From Candidatus Sumerlaeaceae bacterium (GTDB lineage: Bacteria > Sumerlaeota > Sumerlaeia > Sumerlaeales > Sumerlaeaceae), in NCBI GenBank assembly GCA_026418615.1, contig JAOAAY010000007.1, forward strand, positions 62,001-126,000: a stretch of 64,000 nucleotides of DNA, given 5' to 3'. The notes below the pieces were generated by a model that was not told the DNA's origin, ran no database searches, and worked only from the letters and a program-made list of their open reading frames with translations. The translations under genes and the position numbers were made by a program. Below are positions 10,351 to 19,143 of this stretch, piece after piece. Position 1 is the stretch's first letter; every line of letters starts with the position of its first letter.

Positions 10351-11400
10351 ATGACACAGCACGACCGGGTTCGCGTCGGGATCATCGGCGGGGCCAGCAT
10401 AAGCGCAGGAAAACTCATTGAAATCCTGTTGGGTCATCCGGCAGCGCAGATCTCCTGGTGCACGAGCGACACCCAGCCGGGCGAACCCGTGACAAGCGTG
10501 CATCCGCACTTGAGAAGCAGAACCGACCTGCGTTTTTCCGCGTACGATCGCTCCCGCCTGAGTCAATGCGATGTGGTATTTTCGTGTAAGCGTCCGGGCG
10601 ACACTTTCGAGTATGTCCGCGAAGTTCTGGACGCTGGTTGTCGGTTCATTGATCTCAGCGGCGATTTCCGGCTAAAAACGGGCGCTTTATTTGAACAGTG
10701 GTACGGCATCGCGCACCGGTACCCGGACCTGCTCGGCGAGGCGATTTACGGCTTGCCTGAGTTGCATCGGGAGAAAATCCGCGCGGCCCGGTTGGTGGCG
10801 AATCCCGGCTGCTACACCACGACGGCAATCCTGACATCTGCTCCGCTGGTTGAAGCGGGTTATGCATCGGGTGGCCCGGTCATCATTGACGCCATCTCGG
10901 GCGTCTCGGGGGCCGGCCGCACGGCCAAAGTCGAGAATCTCTTTGTCAGTGTTGCCGAAAATGTCAGGGCCTATCGAGTGGGCAACCATCAGCACACCCC
11001 CGAAATTGAGCAAGAGTTTGCCCGCCTGTCGCCTCAAGGTGCTGTTCGTGTTCTATTTGTTCCGCATGTTGGGCCTTACCGGGTCGGCATCATGGTGAAC
11101 TGCTATTTCCGACTTCCCGAGGGAACTGCGGAGCCTGACGACAGTGTGCTTTTCAATCTATGCCAGAGTCGCTATGATGGGGAGAGTTTTGTCCGTGTTT
11201 ATGAACCGGGGACTCTGCCTCAGGTCGAGTGGACTACGGGAACCAATTTTGTGGATATTGCCGCCCGCTATGACCCGCGCACACGCACCGTTGTGGCCAT
11301 CGGAACGGCTGACAATCTCGTCAAGGGCGCGGCCGGACAGGCGGTCCAGAATATGAATATCATGGTTGGACTGCCGGAAACTATGGGGCTCTTGCCGTGA
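10351..11400 (+). CDS. argC: ArgC, N-acetyl-gamma-glutamyl-phosphate reductase
   Basis: A 349-residue NADPH-dependent reductase of arginine biosynthesis that converts N-acetylglutamyl-phosphate to the semialdehyde. The catalytic cysteine is in VANPGCYTTTAIL. The nucleotide-binding N-terminus GIIGGASISAGKLIEIL and SGVSGAGR are visible, and the C-terminus contains VKGAAGQAVQNMNIM. GGAG lies nine bases before the ATG. No other arginine gene is in the window. Downstream, 87 bases separate it from a Rieske gene on the same strand. Confidence 0.96.
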   Translation: MTQHDRVRVGIIGGASISAGKLIEILLGHPAAQISWCTSDTQPGEPVTSVHPHLRSRTDLRFSAYDRSRLSQCDVVFSCKRPGDTFEYVREVLDAGCRFIDLSGDFRLKTGALFEQWYGIAHRYPDLLGEAIYGLPELHREKIRAARLVANPGCYTTTAILTSAPLVEAGYASGGPVIIDAISGVSGAGRTAKVENLFVSVAENVRAYRVGNHQHTPEIEQEFARLSPQGAVRVLFVPHVGPYRVGIMVNCYFRLPEGTAEPDDSVLFNLCQSRYDGESFVRVYEPGTLPQVEWTTGTNFVDIAARYDPRTRTVVAIGTADNLVKGAAGQAVQNMNIMVGLPETMGLLP

Positions 11401-11487
11401 CCGAGGCAAACTTCCTGCTTGCGAACTCGAGCATGGCCATTTTAGGAGAAGATAATTCTTTTATGATTCGGGAGGTCATACGATCCC

Positions 11488-11790
11488 ATGGATTGGCATC
11501 GGTTGTGTGCCGAGGGGGATATCGCAGACGGCTGCATGTGCAGTTTTCAGGTCGGAGAAACCCATGTGGTTGTCTGCCGGGTGGGAGGCGAGTTGCGAGC
11601 CTTCAACGGCATCTGTCCGCACCGGGGAGCCATGCTGGGGCAGGGCACTCTTGACGGGCAGTCGGTTATCTGCCCGTGGCACAATTGGGAGTTTGATGTG
11701 GTCACTGGCCAGGGGGTTACAAACGAACAATCATCAATTGCTGTGTACCCGCTAAAGGTGGAGGGCGGGGAAATCTTTGTCGGTTTATAA
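11488..11790 (+). CDS. Rieske [2Fe-2S] ferredoxin-like protein
   Basis: A 100-residue Rieske protein. The cluster ligands are in CPHRGA and CPWHNWEF (Cys-X-His ... Cys-X2-His), as in nitrite reductase small subunits and dioxygenase ferredoxins. It lacks a signal peptide or membrane anchor, so it should act in the cytoplasm as a small electron carrier. Its redox partner is not adjacent. A GGGAGG lies 12 bases before the ATG. The next gene begins inside its last codons. Confidence 0.9.
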   Translation: MDWHRLCAEGDIADGCMCSFQVGETHVVVCRVGGELRAFNGICPHRGAMLGQGTLDGQSVICPWHNWEFDVVTGQGVTNEQSSIAVYPLKVEGGEIFVGL

Positions 11791-12670
11791 TCCGGAACAC
11801 ACCCGGCTGCTCCAACCGCGGGAGGGCTCAGGTAGATCCTCGGCGGTTCAACCGTTCCCGCTTGCTTCAACGCCGGAACACACCGTGTCTTTGCGCAGGG
11901 CGGCCTTTTCTGCGGCGGAGGTCATAGGCGTAAGCACTGCTATCGCGGTCCTATTCTGGGTGCTCAATCCGCGAATGCTTCAGCCGGGCATGCCGCCCAT
12001 TGTTGTCGCTGTGGGCGTGCTTTTAGGCGTTTATGTGATCTGGCTATCTCCGTGCTGGATTCACGGCGATTCGCTTGCCGACCGTGGCCTCGGCAGCCGC
12101 GACACCCTGTTTGTTCGAACGGATAATTTCTGGTGCGCCGCCGGGGTATTTGCGCCGCTATCTGCCGTCTTGGCATGCTTGCTTGTTCTTGTCGGACTTT
12201 TGCGCAACCCATCTTCGTTTGGCGAGATCAACTGGTATCGGTTCCTGATCAAGCACGGTTTATACCTCGTGTGGGCAGTGGTTCAGTCGCTGTTTTTCTT
12301 TGGATTTTTCATGCAACGATTAACTGCGATAACGGCGGTCGCACTGAAATCGTTGTCATGGGGATTTGACGGCCTTCGGTGCTCAGTCGTCTTGCTGACT
12401 GCCGGGCTTTTTTCCGTCGCTCATGCGCCCAATTTGCTGATGATGGTCCTGACTTTTCTCGCCGGCATCTTGTGGGGCTGGCATTTTTGGGCGCAACGGA
12501 ATCTCCTCGTCCTTGCCGCCAGCCATGCCTTTCTTGGCACGATCATTCATCAGGTTCTCATGCTTAACATGCGTGTTGGTCCCGCCTATTGGGAGCCCCA
12601 TCGGTTCTACGCCAACCGGGTTTTGTTTCCTTTCATCTCGCATTGGATGGGGTCACCGCAATATCATTAG
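11777..12670 (+). CDS. CPBP-like (Abi family) membrane protein with degenerate active site
   Basis: A 297-residue polytopic membrane protein with about six to eight hydrophobic segments. The second half has the layout of CPBP (CAAX protease/Abi) proteins: FSVAHAPN matches motif 2 (FxxxH) and SHAFLGTI resembles motif 3. Motif 1, normally EExxxR, is replaced by a Phe-rich segment ending in MQR with no glutamate pair. It begins with TTG at 11777, 14 bases inside the Rieske gene. Other starts further in are possible. Family assignment is moderate; protease activity is doubtful. Confidence 0.7.
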   Translation: MSVYNPEHTRLLQPREGSGRSSAVQPFPLASTPEHTVSLRRAAFSAAEVIGVSTAIAVLFWVLNPRMLQPGMPPIVVAVGVLLGVYVIWLSPCWIHGDSLADRGLGSRDTLFVRTDNFWCAAGVFAPLSAVLACLLVLVGLLRNPSSFGEINWYRFLIKHGLYLVWAVVQSLFFFGFFMQRLTAITAVALKSLSWGFDGLRCSVVLLTAGLFSVAHAPNLLMMVLTFLAGILWGWHFWAQRNLLVLAASHAFLGTIIHQVLMLNMRVGPAYWEPHRFYANRVLFPFISHWMGSPQYH

Positions 12671-12683
12671 ACCGACTGGAGCG

Positions 12684-13889
12684 TCATTCCCTCGAAAGTT
12701 TGGCCAGCCAGTAAAGGCCTATCCCGGCAAGCAGGAGGTTTGCTGCGCCAAAGGCAGGGGGGCCAGCCGACAGACCGTTGAGCGTCAGCGCCGCCGCAAT
12801 TTTCGTTAAGCCATAATAAACCGCGATGAGCAGCAGGGAAAGAGCGAACCCCGCGGCGTTGCCAACGGGGCGGGTGCGCAGCGCAAGCGGAAACGACACA
12901 AGGGCCATAGCCAGAGAGGCGAACGGCAGGCTTAGCCGCAGGAGCAGTTCCAGACGGTACGAGTAGTTCAACTGCATATCAAAGTCGGCGGTGGCCTCAA
13001 TTTCCCGCACCGTGGACCACTTCATGGGCACCTTCCCGCGGGGCGGATTCCATGCAAGCGGCCACAGTTCGGGGGTCGTCATTTCCCGCGCCGTCTTGCG
13101 GAAAACCCCCGTCTGAGTGCGTGAAAACAAAGGATGGACACCCCGAGTCAGAGTCTCGAAGCGGGTCGCCCCCCAGTTTAGCCGGTCTCTCAGGTGCAAG
13201 GTGCCAGAGGTCAGCACGATGTGAATCATGCGCTCCTCGAGGTCGGCGACAATCCGGCCCCGCGCGGCCGTAATCACAGTGTCAGAAAAAACCTCTCCGT
13301 TGCCCGCTTGTGTCGTGCGTCCCGTCTGTGCTCGTGGCCGTGACCTTAGGACAACATTGACCATTTCGCCAGTCGCCTCGTCACGGCTGTCATAGTAAAT
13401 CATCGCATTCGACCCGCTTTCAGCCGTGAACTCAAACGGCCGGCCCGGCGGAATGTCCGAAAGCATGCGAAACTGTATGACAAGGGCTTGGTCTGTGCTG
13501 CGCAGGTTGCATCTCGGGACCGTCCAATGTGCTCCGGCAACGGAGAGAATGCTTGCCAGCGCGCTCAGGGCCAGCAGGGGGCGGAAAGCGCAGACCGGGC
13601 TGTGCCCCGCCGCACGCAGCGCCAGTATCTCGCCATTGGCAGCCAGTTGGCCGCAACCGGTCAGAATAGCCATGGACATAGCCATGGGCACTGCCAACAT
13701 GAACGCCGCTGGTAACGCCGTGACAAGCATCATCGCGGCTGGAACCATGAGGGTCAACTGGCCCTCCATCATCAGATCGGCGAGTCGTGCGATGAGTTGG
13801 GCAAGGCAGACCACCGTGTACACGACCAGTGCTACCCAGAACGGTCGTACAGTCTCTTGAACAACATGGCGGTGGAGCGTCGTGACCAA
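12684..13889 (-). CDS. LptF/LptG-family permease (YjgP/YjgQ)
   Basis: A 401-residue inner-membrane protein with three N-terminal and three C-terminal transmembrane segments flanking a periplasmic domain (about residues 100-310). This is the LptF/LptG layout for moving lipopolysaccharide out of the inner membrane. The N-terminal segment with the HRHVVQETVRPF opening and the GEILALRAAG stretch on the coupling helix are typical. Only one such gene is present here, so whether it is F or G cannot be said. It implies an outer membrane. It is convergent with the CPBP-like gene with 13 bases between stops. Confidence 0.88.
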   Translation of the reverse strand: MVTTLHRHVVQETVRPFWVALVVYTVVCLAQLIARLADLMMEGQLTLMVPAAMMLVTALPAAFMLAVPMAMSMAILTGCGQLAANGEILALRAAGHSPVCAFRPLLALSALASILSVAGAHWTVPRCNLRSTDQALVIQFRMLSDIPPGRPFEFTAESGSNAMIYYDSRDEATGEMVNVVLRSRPRAQTGRTTQAGNGEVFSDTVITAARGRIVADLEERMIHIVLTSGTLHLRDRLNWGATRFETLTRGVHPLFSRTQTGVFRKTAREMTTPELWPLAWNPPRGKVPMKWSTVREIEATADFDMQLNYSYRLELLLRLSLPFASLAMALVSFPLALRTRPVGNAAGFALSLLLIAVYYGLTKIAAALTLNGLSAGPPAFGAANLLLAGIGLYWLAKLSRE

Positions 13890-14074
13890 AACCCGGTGCC
13901 GGGCCTCCTGCAGGGATTATGGCTGCCAGACGAGTCGCCTCTTCCGAACCGCGTTTGTAAAGATCCGACAGCAAGAAAAGGGCGAGCCGCACGGGACGGT
14001 GAAAAACCCGTTGCTTACGCCACTGCGGATATTTTGATCGGCGTGTTGGTCAACTCCCGCGGGAGGTGTTCGGT

Positions 14075-15301
14075 TTGGCAGTGATCGTACAGAAGTTCGG
14101 CGGGTCGAGCGTCGCCGATCCTGATAAAATCCGCAATGTCGCCCGGATTGCGATTGGGGAAAAGGAACGCGGTAACCAGGTCGTCGTCGTCGTCTCTGCC
14201 ATGGGCAAGACTACGGACAATCTTTTGAAACTCGCGCACGAAATCACAAGCGATCCGGATCCGCGCGAGATCGACATGCTTATCTCCACGGGTGAGCAGA
14301 TCTCCATAGCCATGCTGGCTATCGCGATCCAGTCCATGGGCCATCCAGCCCGCTCTTTCACAGGCCCTCAGGTCGGCATCCTCACGGACAACGCGCACCG
14401 CAAAGCCAAAATCGTGCACATCAACGATTCGGTGCTCCGTCGCGAACTCAACGAGGGACGCATTGTTATCGTCGCAGGCTTTCAAGGCATGACCATGGAC
14501 AATGAAGTGACCACCCTTGGCCGAGGTGGAAGCGACCTGACGGCTGTCGCCCTTGCTGCCGCCCTCAAGGCGGATGTGTGCGACATCTACACGGATGTGG
14601 ACGGGGTTTACACCGCCGATCCGAGGATTGTCCCCAACGCGAGGAAACTGGACCGGATTTCCTACGATGAGATGCTCGAACTCGCCAGTCTTGGCGCCAA
14701 AGTGCTTCACTCGCGCTGTGTGGAAGTAGGTAAAAACTTTAATGTCCCCATTCATGTCCGCAGCAGTTTCAATCTCGTTCCCGGCACCATGGTGGTACAG
14801 GAGGTAAAAGAAATGGAAGACATCGTAGTGAGTGGCGTGGCCTACAATCGCGCGGAGGCCAAGATTTCGGTGCTCGGCGTGCCCGACCGCCCCGGAATCG
14901 CCGCCAAACTGTTCGGCATGCTTGGCGACCGCGGCGTTGTCGTGGACATGATCATTCAGAATGTCGGCTCCAGCGGGCTGAACGACATTTCGTTTACGGT
15001 TTCCAAAGACGACCTGACGGAAGCCCTGAAGATTGCCGATGAGTTTGCCAAAGAGACTGGCGCGCGCGAAGTCATCAGTGATCGCAACATCGCCAAGGTT
15101 TCCGTCGTCGGAGTGGGGATGAAAAGCCATTCCAATGTGGCAGCCACCATGTTCAAGGCGTTAGCCAAGAATAACATTAACATCCAGATGATCAGCACTT
15201 CCGAAATCAAGATCTCGTGTCTCATTGACGAGAAGGATGTGGATGTGGCTGTCCGCGCCATTCATGATGAGTTCGAGTTGCAGGAGGCCGTGAAATCATG
15301 A
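14075..15301 (+). CDS. lysC: LysC, aspartate kinase with C-terminal ACT domains
   Basis: A 408-residue aspartokinase, the first enzyme of the Lys/Thr/Met pathway. KFGGSSVAD is the N-terminal substrate loop, STGEQIS and TTLGRGGSDLTAV belong to the kinase fold, and two ACT repeats follow from about residue 265 (VLGVPDRPGIAA and VVGVGMKSHSNVAA). I chose the TTG at 14075 because it gives MAVIVQKFGG and has GGGAGG eight bases upstream. The track start is a GTG at 14066. The stop overlaps the next gene's ATG (ATGA), so the two are translationally coupled. Confidence 0.95.
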   Translation: MAVIVQKFGGSSVADPDKIRNVARIAIGEKERGNQVVVVVSAMGKTTDNLLKLAHEITSDPDPREIDMLISTGEQISIAMLAIAIQSMGHPARSFTGPQVGILTDNAHRKAKIVHINDSVLRRELNEGRIVIVAGFQGMTMDNEVTTLGRGGSDLTAVALAAALKADVCDIYTDVDGVYTADPRIVPNARKLDRISYDEMLELASLGAKVLHSRCVEVGKNFNVPIHVRSSFNLVPGTMVVQEVKEMEDIVVSGVAYNRAEAKISVLGVPDRPGIAAKLFGMLGDRGVVVDMIIQNVGSSGLNDISFTVSKDDLTEALKIADEFAKETGAREVISDRNIAKVSVVGVGMKSHSNVAATMFKALAKNNINIQMISTSEIKISCLIDEKDVDVAVRAIHDEFELQEAVKS

Positions 15302-16257
15302 CGGAGCGGCCCAAGCCGGTCGACCTGTCAAAGATCACGACCTATTCCATACGCAATCGCCCTGCGAAAGTTGATTTCTCGCTACTGGCTAAGGCGCCGA
15401 ACATCCATCAGCCTCTCAGTGAGTTCTTCGAGACGCTGCCGGCGGTGCTGAAAGCCCGGGAACTGCTCATTGCGTGTCAGCGCATCGCCGAGGCCCGGCT
15501 GAAGAGCAAGGCCATCATTTTCATGATGGGTGCCCATGTGGTCAAAGTGGGGCTGGGTCCCATCGTCATTCGTATGATGGAGGAAAACCTCATCACCTGC
15601 GTGGCCATGAACGGTGCCGCCACGATTCATGACTTCGAACTGGCCTGCTTTGGGCAAACCAGCGAGGAAGTCGAGCGCGGTCTCGCCGACGGCACCTTTG
15701 GGATGGTCAAGGAAACCGCAGAAATGATGAACAAAATCACGCGCGACGGCGTGAAGGTTGGTTGCGGTCTTGGCGAGGCGCTCGGGCGCGGCCTGCGCCA
15801 CCTCCTGCCCCGGTACGAACGGGTCAGCATCGTCGCCAACACCCATCGCCTTGGGGTACCCCTCACAGTCCATGTCGCTCTGGGAACGGACACGATCCAT
15901 CAGCATCCGTCGTGCGATGGCGAGTCCTATGGCAAAGGTACCATGCGGGACTTTCGGCTTCTCGCTGCGGCGGTCGCCGGGCTGCACGAGGGGGGAGTTG
16001 TCATCAATTGTGGCAGCGCCGTGATCCTGCCGGAGGTCTTCCTGAAGGCCTTAACGGTAGCCCGCAACCTCGGGTGCCCCGTGCGGGATTTCACGGCTAT
16101 TAATATGGATATGATCCAGCATTATCGCCCTAATACGAATGTGGTGCAACGGCCGACGCGGACGGGGGGGACTGCAATCTCCCTCACAGGCCACCATGAG
16201 ATTATGCTTCCTCTGCTGTACGCTGGCGTGAAATCATTCCTCTTGGAGTACCGGTGA
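15298..16257 (+). CDS. Uncharacterised conserved protein, deoxyhypusine-synthase-fold-like, coupled to lysC
   Basis: A 319-residue soluble protein with no signal peptide. The segment IIFMMGAHVVKVGLG followed by LITCVAMNGAATIHDFE has the spacing of the first nucleotide-binding block of deoxyhypusine synthase-like proteins (small-residue turn, helix, then T/N-G-A and an acidic pair). GGVVINCGSAVILPEV resembles their later glycine-rich loop. The DHS catalytic lysine context (WGK) is absent, so it should not make hypusine. I recall similar proteins in deltaproteobacteria and other lineages but no established function. The ATGA overlap with lysC suggests co-translation. Confidence 0.75.
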   Translation: MTERPKPVDLSKITTYSIRNRPAKVDFSLLAKAPNIHQPLSEFFETLPAVLKARELLIACQRIAEARLKSKAIIFMMGAHVVKVGLGPIVIRMMEENLITCVAMNGAATIHDFELACFGQTSEEVERGLADGTFGMVKETAEMMNKITRDGVKVGCGLGEALGRGLRHLLPRYERVSIVANTHRLGVPLTVHVALGTDTIHQHPSCDGESYGKGTMRDFRLLAAAVAGLHEGGVVINCGSAVILPEVFLKALTVARNLGCPVRDFTAINMDMIQHYRPNTNVVQRPTRTGGTAISLTGHHEIMLPLLYAGVKSFLLEYR

Positions 16258-16294
16258 TCGGTGACCCCCGGATACTGCGGGCGGAGCCAGAAGT

Positions 16295-17935
16295 ATGAAA
16301 AGCCTGCGAATCGCGATGTTTGCCGCATCGGCGCTCATCATTGTTGCGTTGACCTTCCTACTGACCTTTCTGCTCGACAGCGAGTCGAGCCAAAGCCCGA
16401 CGAAACAGTTTGACCGGCCCGAAGCCGTGGCCGGCGCCCAACCGCTTCCGCCGGGCGGTCGTCGGATGCCGGAAGGGGCGGTACCATCCAGCCCGACTGT
16501 GCACGGCCAACCATCTGATTCATCACCTAACCGCGCACTGCCCGTCCGGACAGGTGAGACTTCAGGCTACAACTTGGCAGGCACGGTGTGTGACCTTGGT
16601 GGGGATCCGGTCGCAAATGCGATTGTCTGGGTTCGTCTCGTATCCGGCGAGCGTGCGGCGACCTTAGAGCGTCGGACCGACCGAGATGGGCGTTTTCGCA
16701 TCGATAATCTCCCGATCGAAACGATTCCGCTCCTTACGGTTCGGGCTGATGGGTATCAAGAAACAAGCATTGAAAACATTGCTCTTCCGGCATCAGATCT
16801 CAATATTTACTTAAAGCCGCTAACCGGCGTGACCGTCGAGGTCATGCGGGCTGAAGCCGGTTCGATGTCACCGTGGACCGATGAGGTCACGCTGCATCTC
16901 TTGCGGCGCTCCGAATCGGTTGCACCGCCGTTGCGCACCAGTGGCATGGCGGAAGCCGGTCGGCCTCTCGGCGGATATTCGGCCATTCGCACGGACAAAT
17001 TCAGGTCCGCGGATGGCCGACACTACCTTCGGGACATTCCGCCGGGCACTTATCGCCTCATTGCTCAGGCCGGTTTGGAGTACGCAGAGTCGGCACCTTT
17101 TACGGTTGAGGCGGTCGGATCAAGCCAGTGCCGGTTGATTCTTGGCTTACGCGGGGTTCTGAGAGGTCGCGTTGTCGATGCGGAAACTTCGGCGCCACTC
17201 GAGGGGGCCATCGCCCGGCTGGCCCAGACCGGCCGACCACCGATCGCCGGAGCACCCCTTACTTTCGAGGCGAGAGCCGGTCACGATGGCGCGTTCGAAT
17301 TGCGCGATGTCATCCCAAGTCAGTACACCTTGACCTTAGGCGCAGATAAGTATTCGACCCGGTCCATTGAGGAGTTGACAATCCGCCCCGGTGACAACGG
17401 CGAAGCGGTTACCTATGAACTGGCCAAGGGGCAGGCAAGTCTATCCGTGCGCGTACTGGCACCAACAGGCGCGCCCGCTGACGGGGTCAGGTTGGCTTTG
17501 CTCAACGAGTCCCCGGCGGCCGATACCAAAGCGCGCTTTCTCGAAACTGATCGAACCGGAGTCGCGCGCTTCGAGCCTGTTGCGGCCGGGCGCTATTCCA
17601 TTGCTCTGACATACCCCGCGCAGCGACCGCGGCAAAAAACTCTCGAGGTCATCATTGCCGAGGGTGAGAATCGTGAAGTGACGGTTCAATTCCAGCCGCT
17701 CGTGCGTGTGGCCGGCCTTGCCAAACGAGGCGGCGCACCGTACGAAGGGCTGATCGCCTTCGTTGCGCGAGGCAATGTTGCCGCAGAGGATTTCGCCCGG
17801 GCCGATGCGACAGGCGCGTACGCCATCGAACTGGAACCTGGCGAATATGTCGTCGGCCGGCCGGGTCAGCCGGGTACTGCCCAGTTGACGGTCCCTCCCG
17901 CCCCTGAATACGCCGCGAACTTGACGCTGGACTAA
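16295..17935 (+). CDS. Membrane-anchored protein with carboxypeptidase-regulatory-like beta-sandwich repeats
   Basis: A 546-residue protein with one N-terminal transmembrane helix or uncleaved signal (residues about 5-27), a Pro/Ser-rich linker, then at least four beta-sandwich repeats. Each repeat has the carboxypeptidase-regulatory/Cna-B pattern: G.V.D..G.P...A.V...., T.. DGRF.I..(L/P).G.Y.L. Examples are GTVCDLGGDPVANAIV and RGRVVDAETSAPLEGA. Such proteins are usually periplasmic or surface structural modules; no enzyme domain is visible. It is convergent with the sigma factor gene and 37 bases after the previous stop. Confidence 0.75.
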   Translation: MKSLRIAMFAASALIIVALTFLLTFLLDSESSQSPTKQFDRPEAVAGAQPLPPGGRRMPEGAVPSSPTVHGQPSDSSPNRALPVRTGETSGYNLAGTVCDLGGDPVANAIVWVRLVSGERAATLERRTDRDGRFRIDNLPIETIPLLTVRADGYQETSIENIALPASDLNIYLKPLTGVTVEVMRAEAGSMSPWTDEVTLHLLRRSESVAPPLRTSGMAEAGRPLGGYSAIRTDKFRSADGRHYLRDIPPGTYRLIAQAGLEYAESAPFTVEAVGSSQCRLILGLRGVLRGRVVDAETSAPLEGAIARLAQTGRPPIAGAPLTFEARAGHDGAFELRDVIPSQYTLTLGADKYSTRSIEELTIRPGDNGEAVTYELAKGQASLSVRVLAPTGAPADGVRLALLNESPAADTKARFLETDRTGVARFEPVAAGRYSIALTYPAQRPRQKTLEVIIAEGENREVTVQFQPLVRVAGLAKRGGAPYEGLIAFVARGNVAAEDFARADATGAYAIELEPGEYVVGRPGQPGTAQLTVPPAPEYAANLTLD

Positions 17936-17959
17936 TCGGACGGTTGCGAAGCCTCGGAC

Positions 17960-18790
17960 TTAGAGTAATCCGGCAATCTGCGAACGCACACTGGGGCGGC
18001 GCAGTTTTTTGATCGCCTTGCGCTCGACCCGCCGAACTCCCTCTTGGCTCATCCCGACGACTTTGCTTGTGCTGCGAAGGCTCATCTCGTTGCCGTCAAC
18101 AAAGCCGAACCGCAACCGCAGGACTTGCTGCTCGCGGGGGGTCAGCGTGCCAAGAACCGCGCTAACCCGCTGACGCTTTTCCTGATCCAAACAACGATCC
18201 AGCGGCGAGGGAGTGCGTTCGTCACGCAGTTTGCTGAGCAACTGGGGCGACTCCTCTTCGGTTTCCATATCCAGCGACAGCACGCTGTCGCGCAGTTGCA
18301 TCAGGTGCTCGAGTTTGTCTTCGTCCACACCCACAATGAGGGCCAGTTCGCGGGTTGACGGGGCACGCCCGTGTGTCTGGGTAAATGTGGACACAGCCTC
18401 CGAGACATGCCCAAGCAGCCGGCTCTTGCGGATCGGCAACCGGATCAGATTGCACTGCTTGCGCAACGCCAACTGGATAGCCTGCCGGATCCAGAACGCC
18501 GCATAAGTCGAAAAACGGTAACCCTTTCGATAATCAAACTTGTCTACGACTTCGAGCAGACCGATATTGCCCTCTTGGATCAGGTCGGCCAAACTCACGC
18601 CACGACCGGCAAAACCCATGGCCATTTTGATCACGAACCGAAGGTTCGACTCGACGATTTTTTCGCGGGCCGACTCGTCTCCCGCCTCGAGACGCTTGAA
18701 GAGTTCCACTTCCTGCTCCCGGGTCAGGACCGGGTGCTTGGCCACTTCCTTCAGGTAGTGTTTCATCTCTTCGTTCAAGTTCGTTCTCAT
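17960..18790 (-). CDS. Sigma-70 family RNA polymerase sigma factor (group 2 type)
   Basis: A 276-residue sigma factor. It has region 1.2 (YLKEVAKHPVLT), region 2 with LRFVIKMAMGF, DLIQEGNIGLLE and the melting segment RFSTYAAFWIRQAI, then region 3 and region 4 with LTPREQQVLRLRFG. It lacks region 1.1, so it is an alternative, non-essential-type factor. The region 4.2 helix-turn-helix (SLRSTSKVVGMSQEGVRRVE) departs from the RpoD consensus, so its -35 preference may differ. The ATG has GAGGG seven bases upstream. Which regulon it serves is unknown. Confidence 0.92.
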   Translation of the reverse strand: MRTNLNEEMKHYLKEVAKHPVLTREQEVELFKRLEAGDESAREKIVESNLRFVIKMAMGFAGRGVSLADLIQEGNIGLLEVVDKFDYRKGYRFSTYAAFWIRQAIQLALRKQCNLIRLPIRKSRLLGHVSEAVSTFTQTHGRAPSTRELALIVGVDEDKLEHLMQLRDSVLSLDMETEEESPQLLSKLRDERTPSPLDRCLDQEKRQRVSAVLGTLTPREQQVLRLRFGFVDGNEMSLRSTSKVVGMSQEGVRRVERKAIKKLRRPSVRSQIAGLL

Positions 18791-18951
18791 GGGTAGTCCC
18801 TCGTACTACTGAGATGCCCTTGGAAGAGAGCAAAAGCAGGACCGAGCGCAGAATCATCACGACGCACCACTACAAATCATTGATAGTATTTGGGATACGA
18901 CGCTCGCGTCTTCGACGGTGCCCCAGCGAGCCGTATGCGGAGAAACTCACG

Positions 18952-18971
18952 CTGTGCGCTGAAGCGCACAG
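18952..18971. repeat. Perfect inverted repeat in sigma/nuoA intergenic region
   Basis: An 8-bp stem CTGTGCGC/GCGCACAG with a TGAA loop. No T-tract follows, and its position between divergent genes suits a protein-binding site or RNA hairpin better than a terminator. Confidence 0.5.
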
Positions 18972-19020
18972 TTGGATGGGAAACAACTTTCCTATGCCTT
19001 GCCAAGTGTAGGCCATTGCC

Positions 19021-19049
19021 TTGGCCCTGTCAACTCGTTGTGGCTTATA
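19021..19049 (+). promoter_or_regulatory. Candidate sigma-70 promoter for nuoABC
   Basis: TTGGCC and CTTATA are separated by 17 bases, about 95 bases upstream of the chosen nuoA start. The match is partial and found by eye only. Confidence 0.3.
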
Positions 19050-19143
19050 GGCCATTCATGCATTTTTGCAGTTGCTCCGAGCCACTCAGGGGGCGACACT
19101 TCCTGAAAACTACGCTCCAGCACCGGACGGCCATAAGTCTCCC

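Larger units (their letters stand above)
18791..19143. other. Divergent intergenic region between sigma factor and nuoA
   Basis: About 350 bases with no convincing gene. It holds a perfect 8-bp inverted repeat with a 4-base loop (CTGTGCGC-TGAA-GCGCACAG at 18952-18971) and a possible nuo promoter at 19021-19049. I saw no small RNA signature that I could support. Confidence 0.6.

Noticed and set aside
13890-14074. Lysine riboswitch ahead of lysC
   Set aside because: The 185-base leader has only a short ACGGG/CCCGT pairing and none of the conserved lysine-aptamer elements I could identify.
14015-15130. 371-residue minus-strand ORF
   Set aside because: Antisense shadow of lysC, whose motifs and start are clear.
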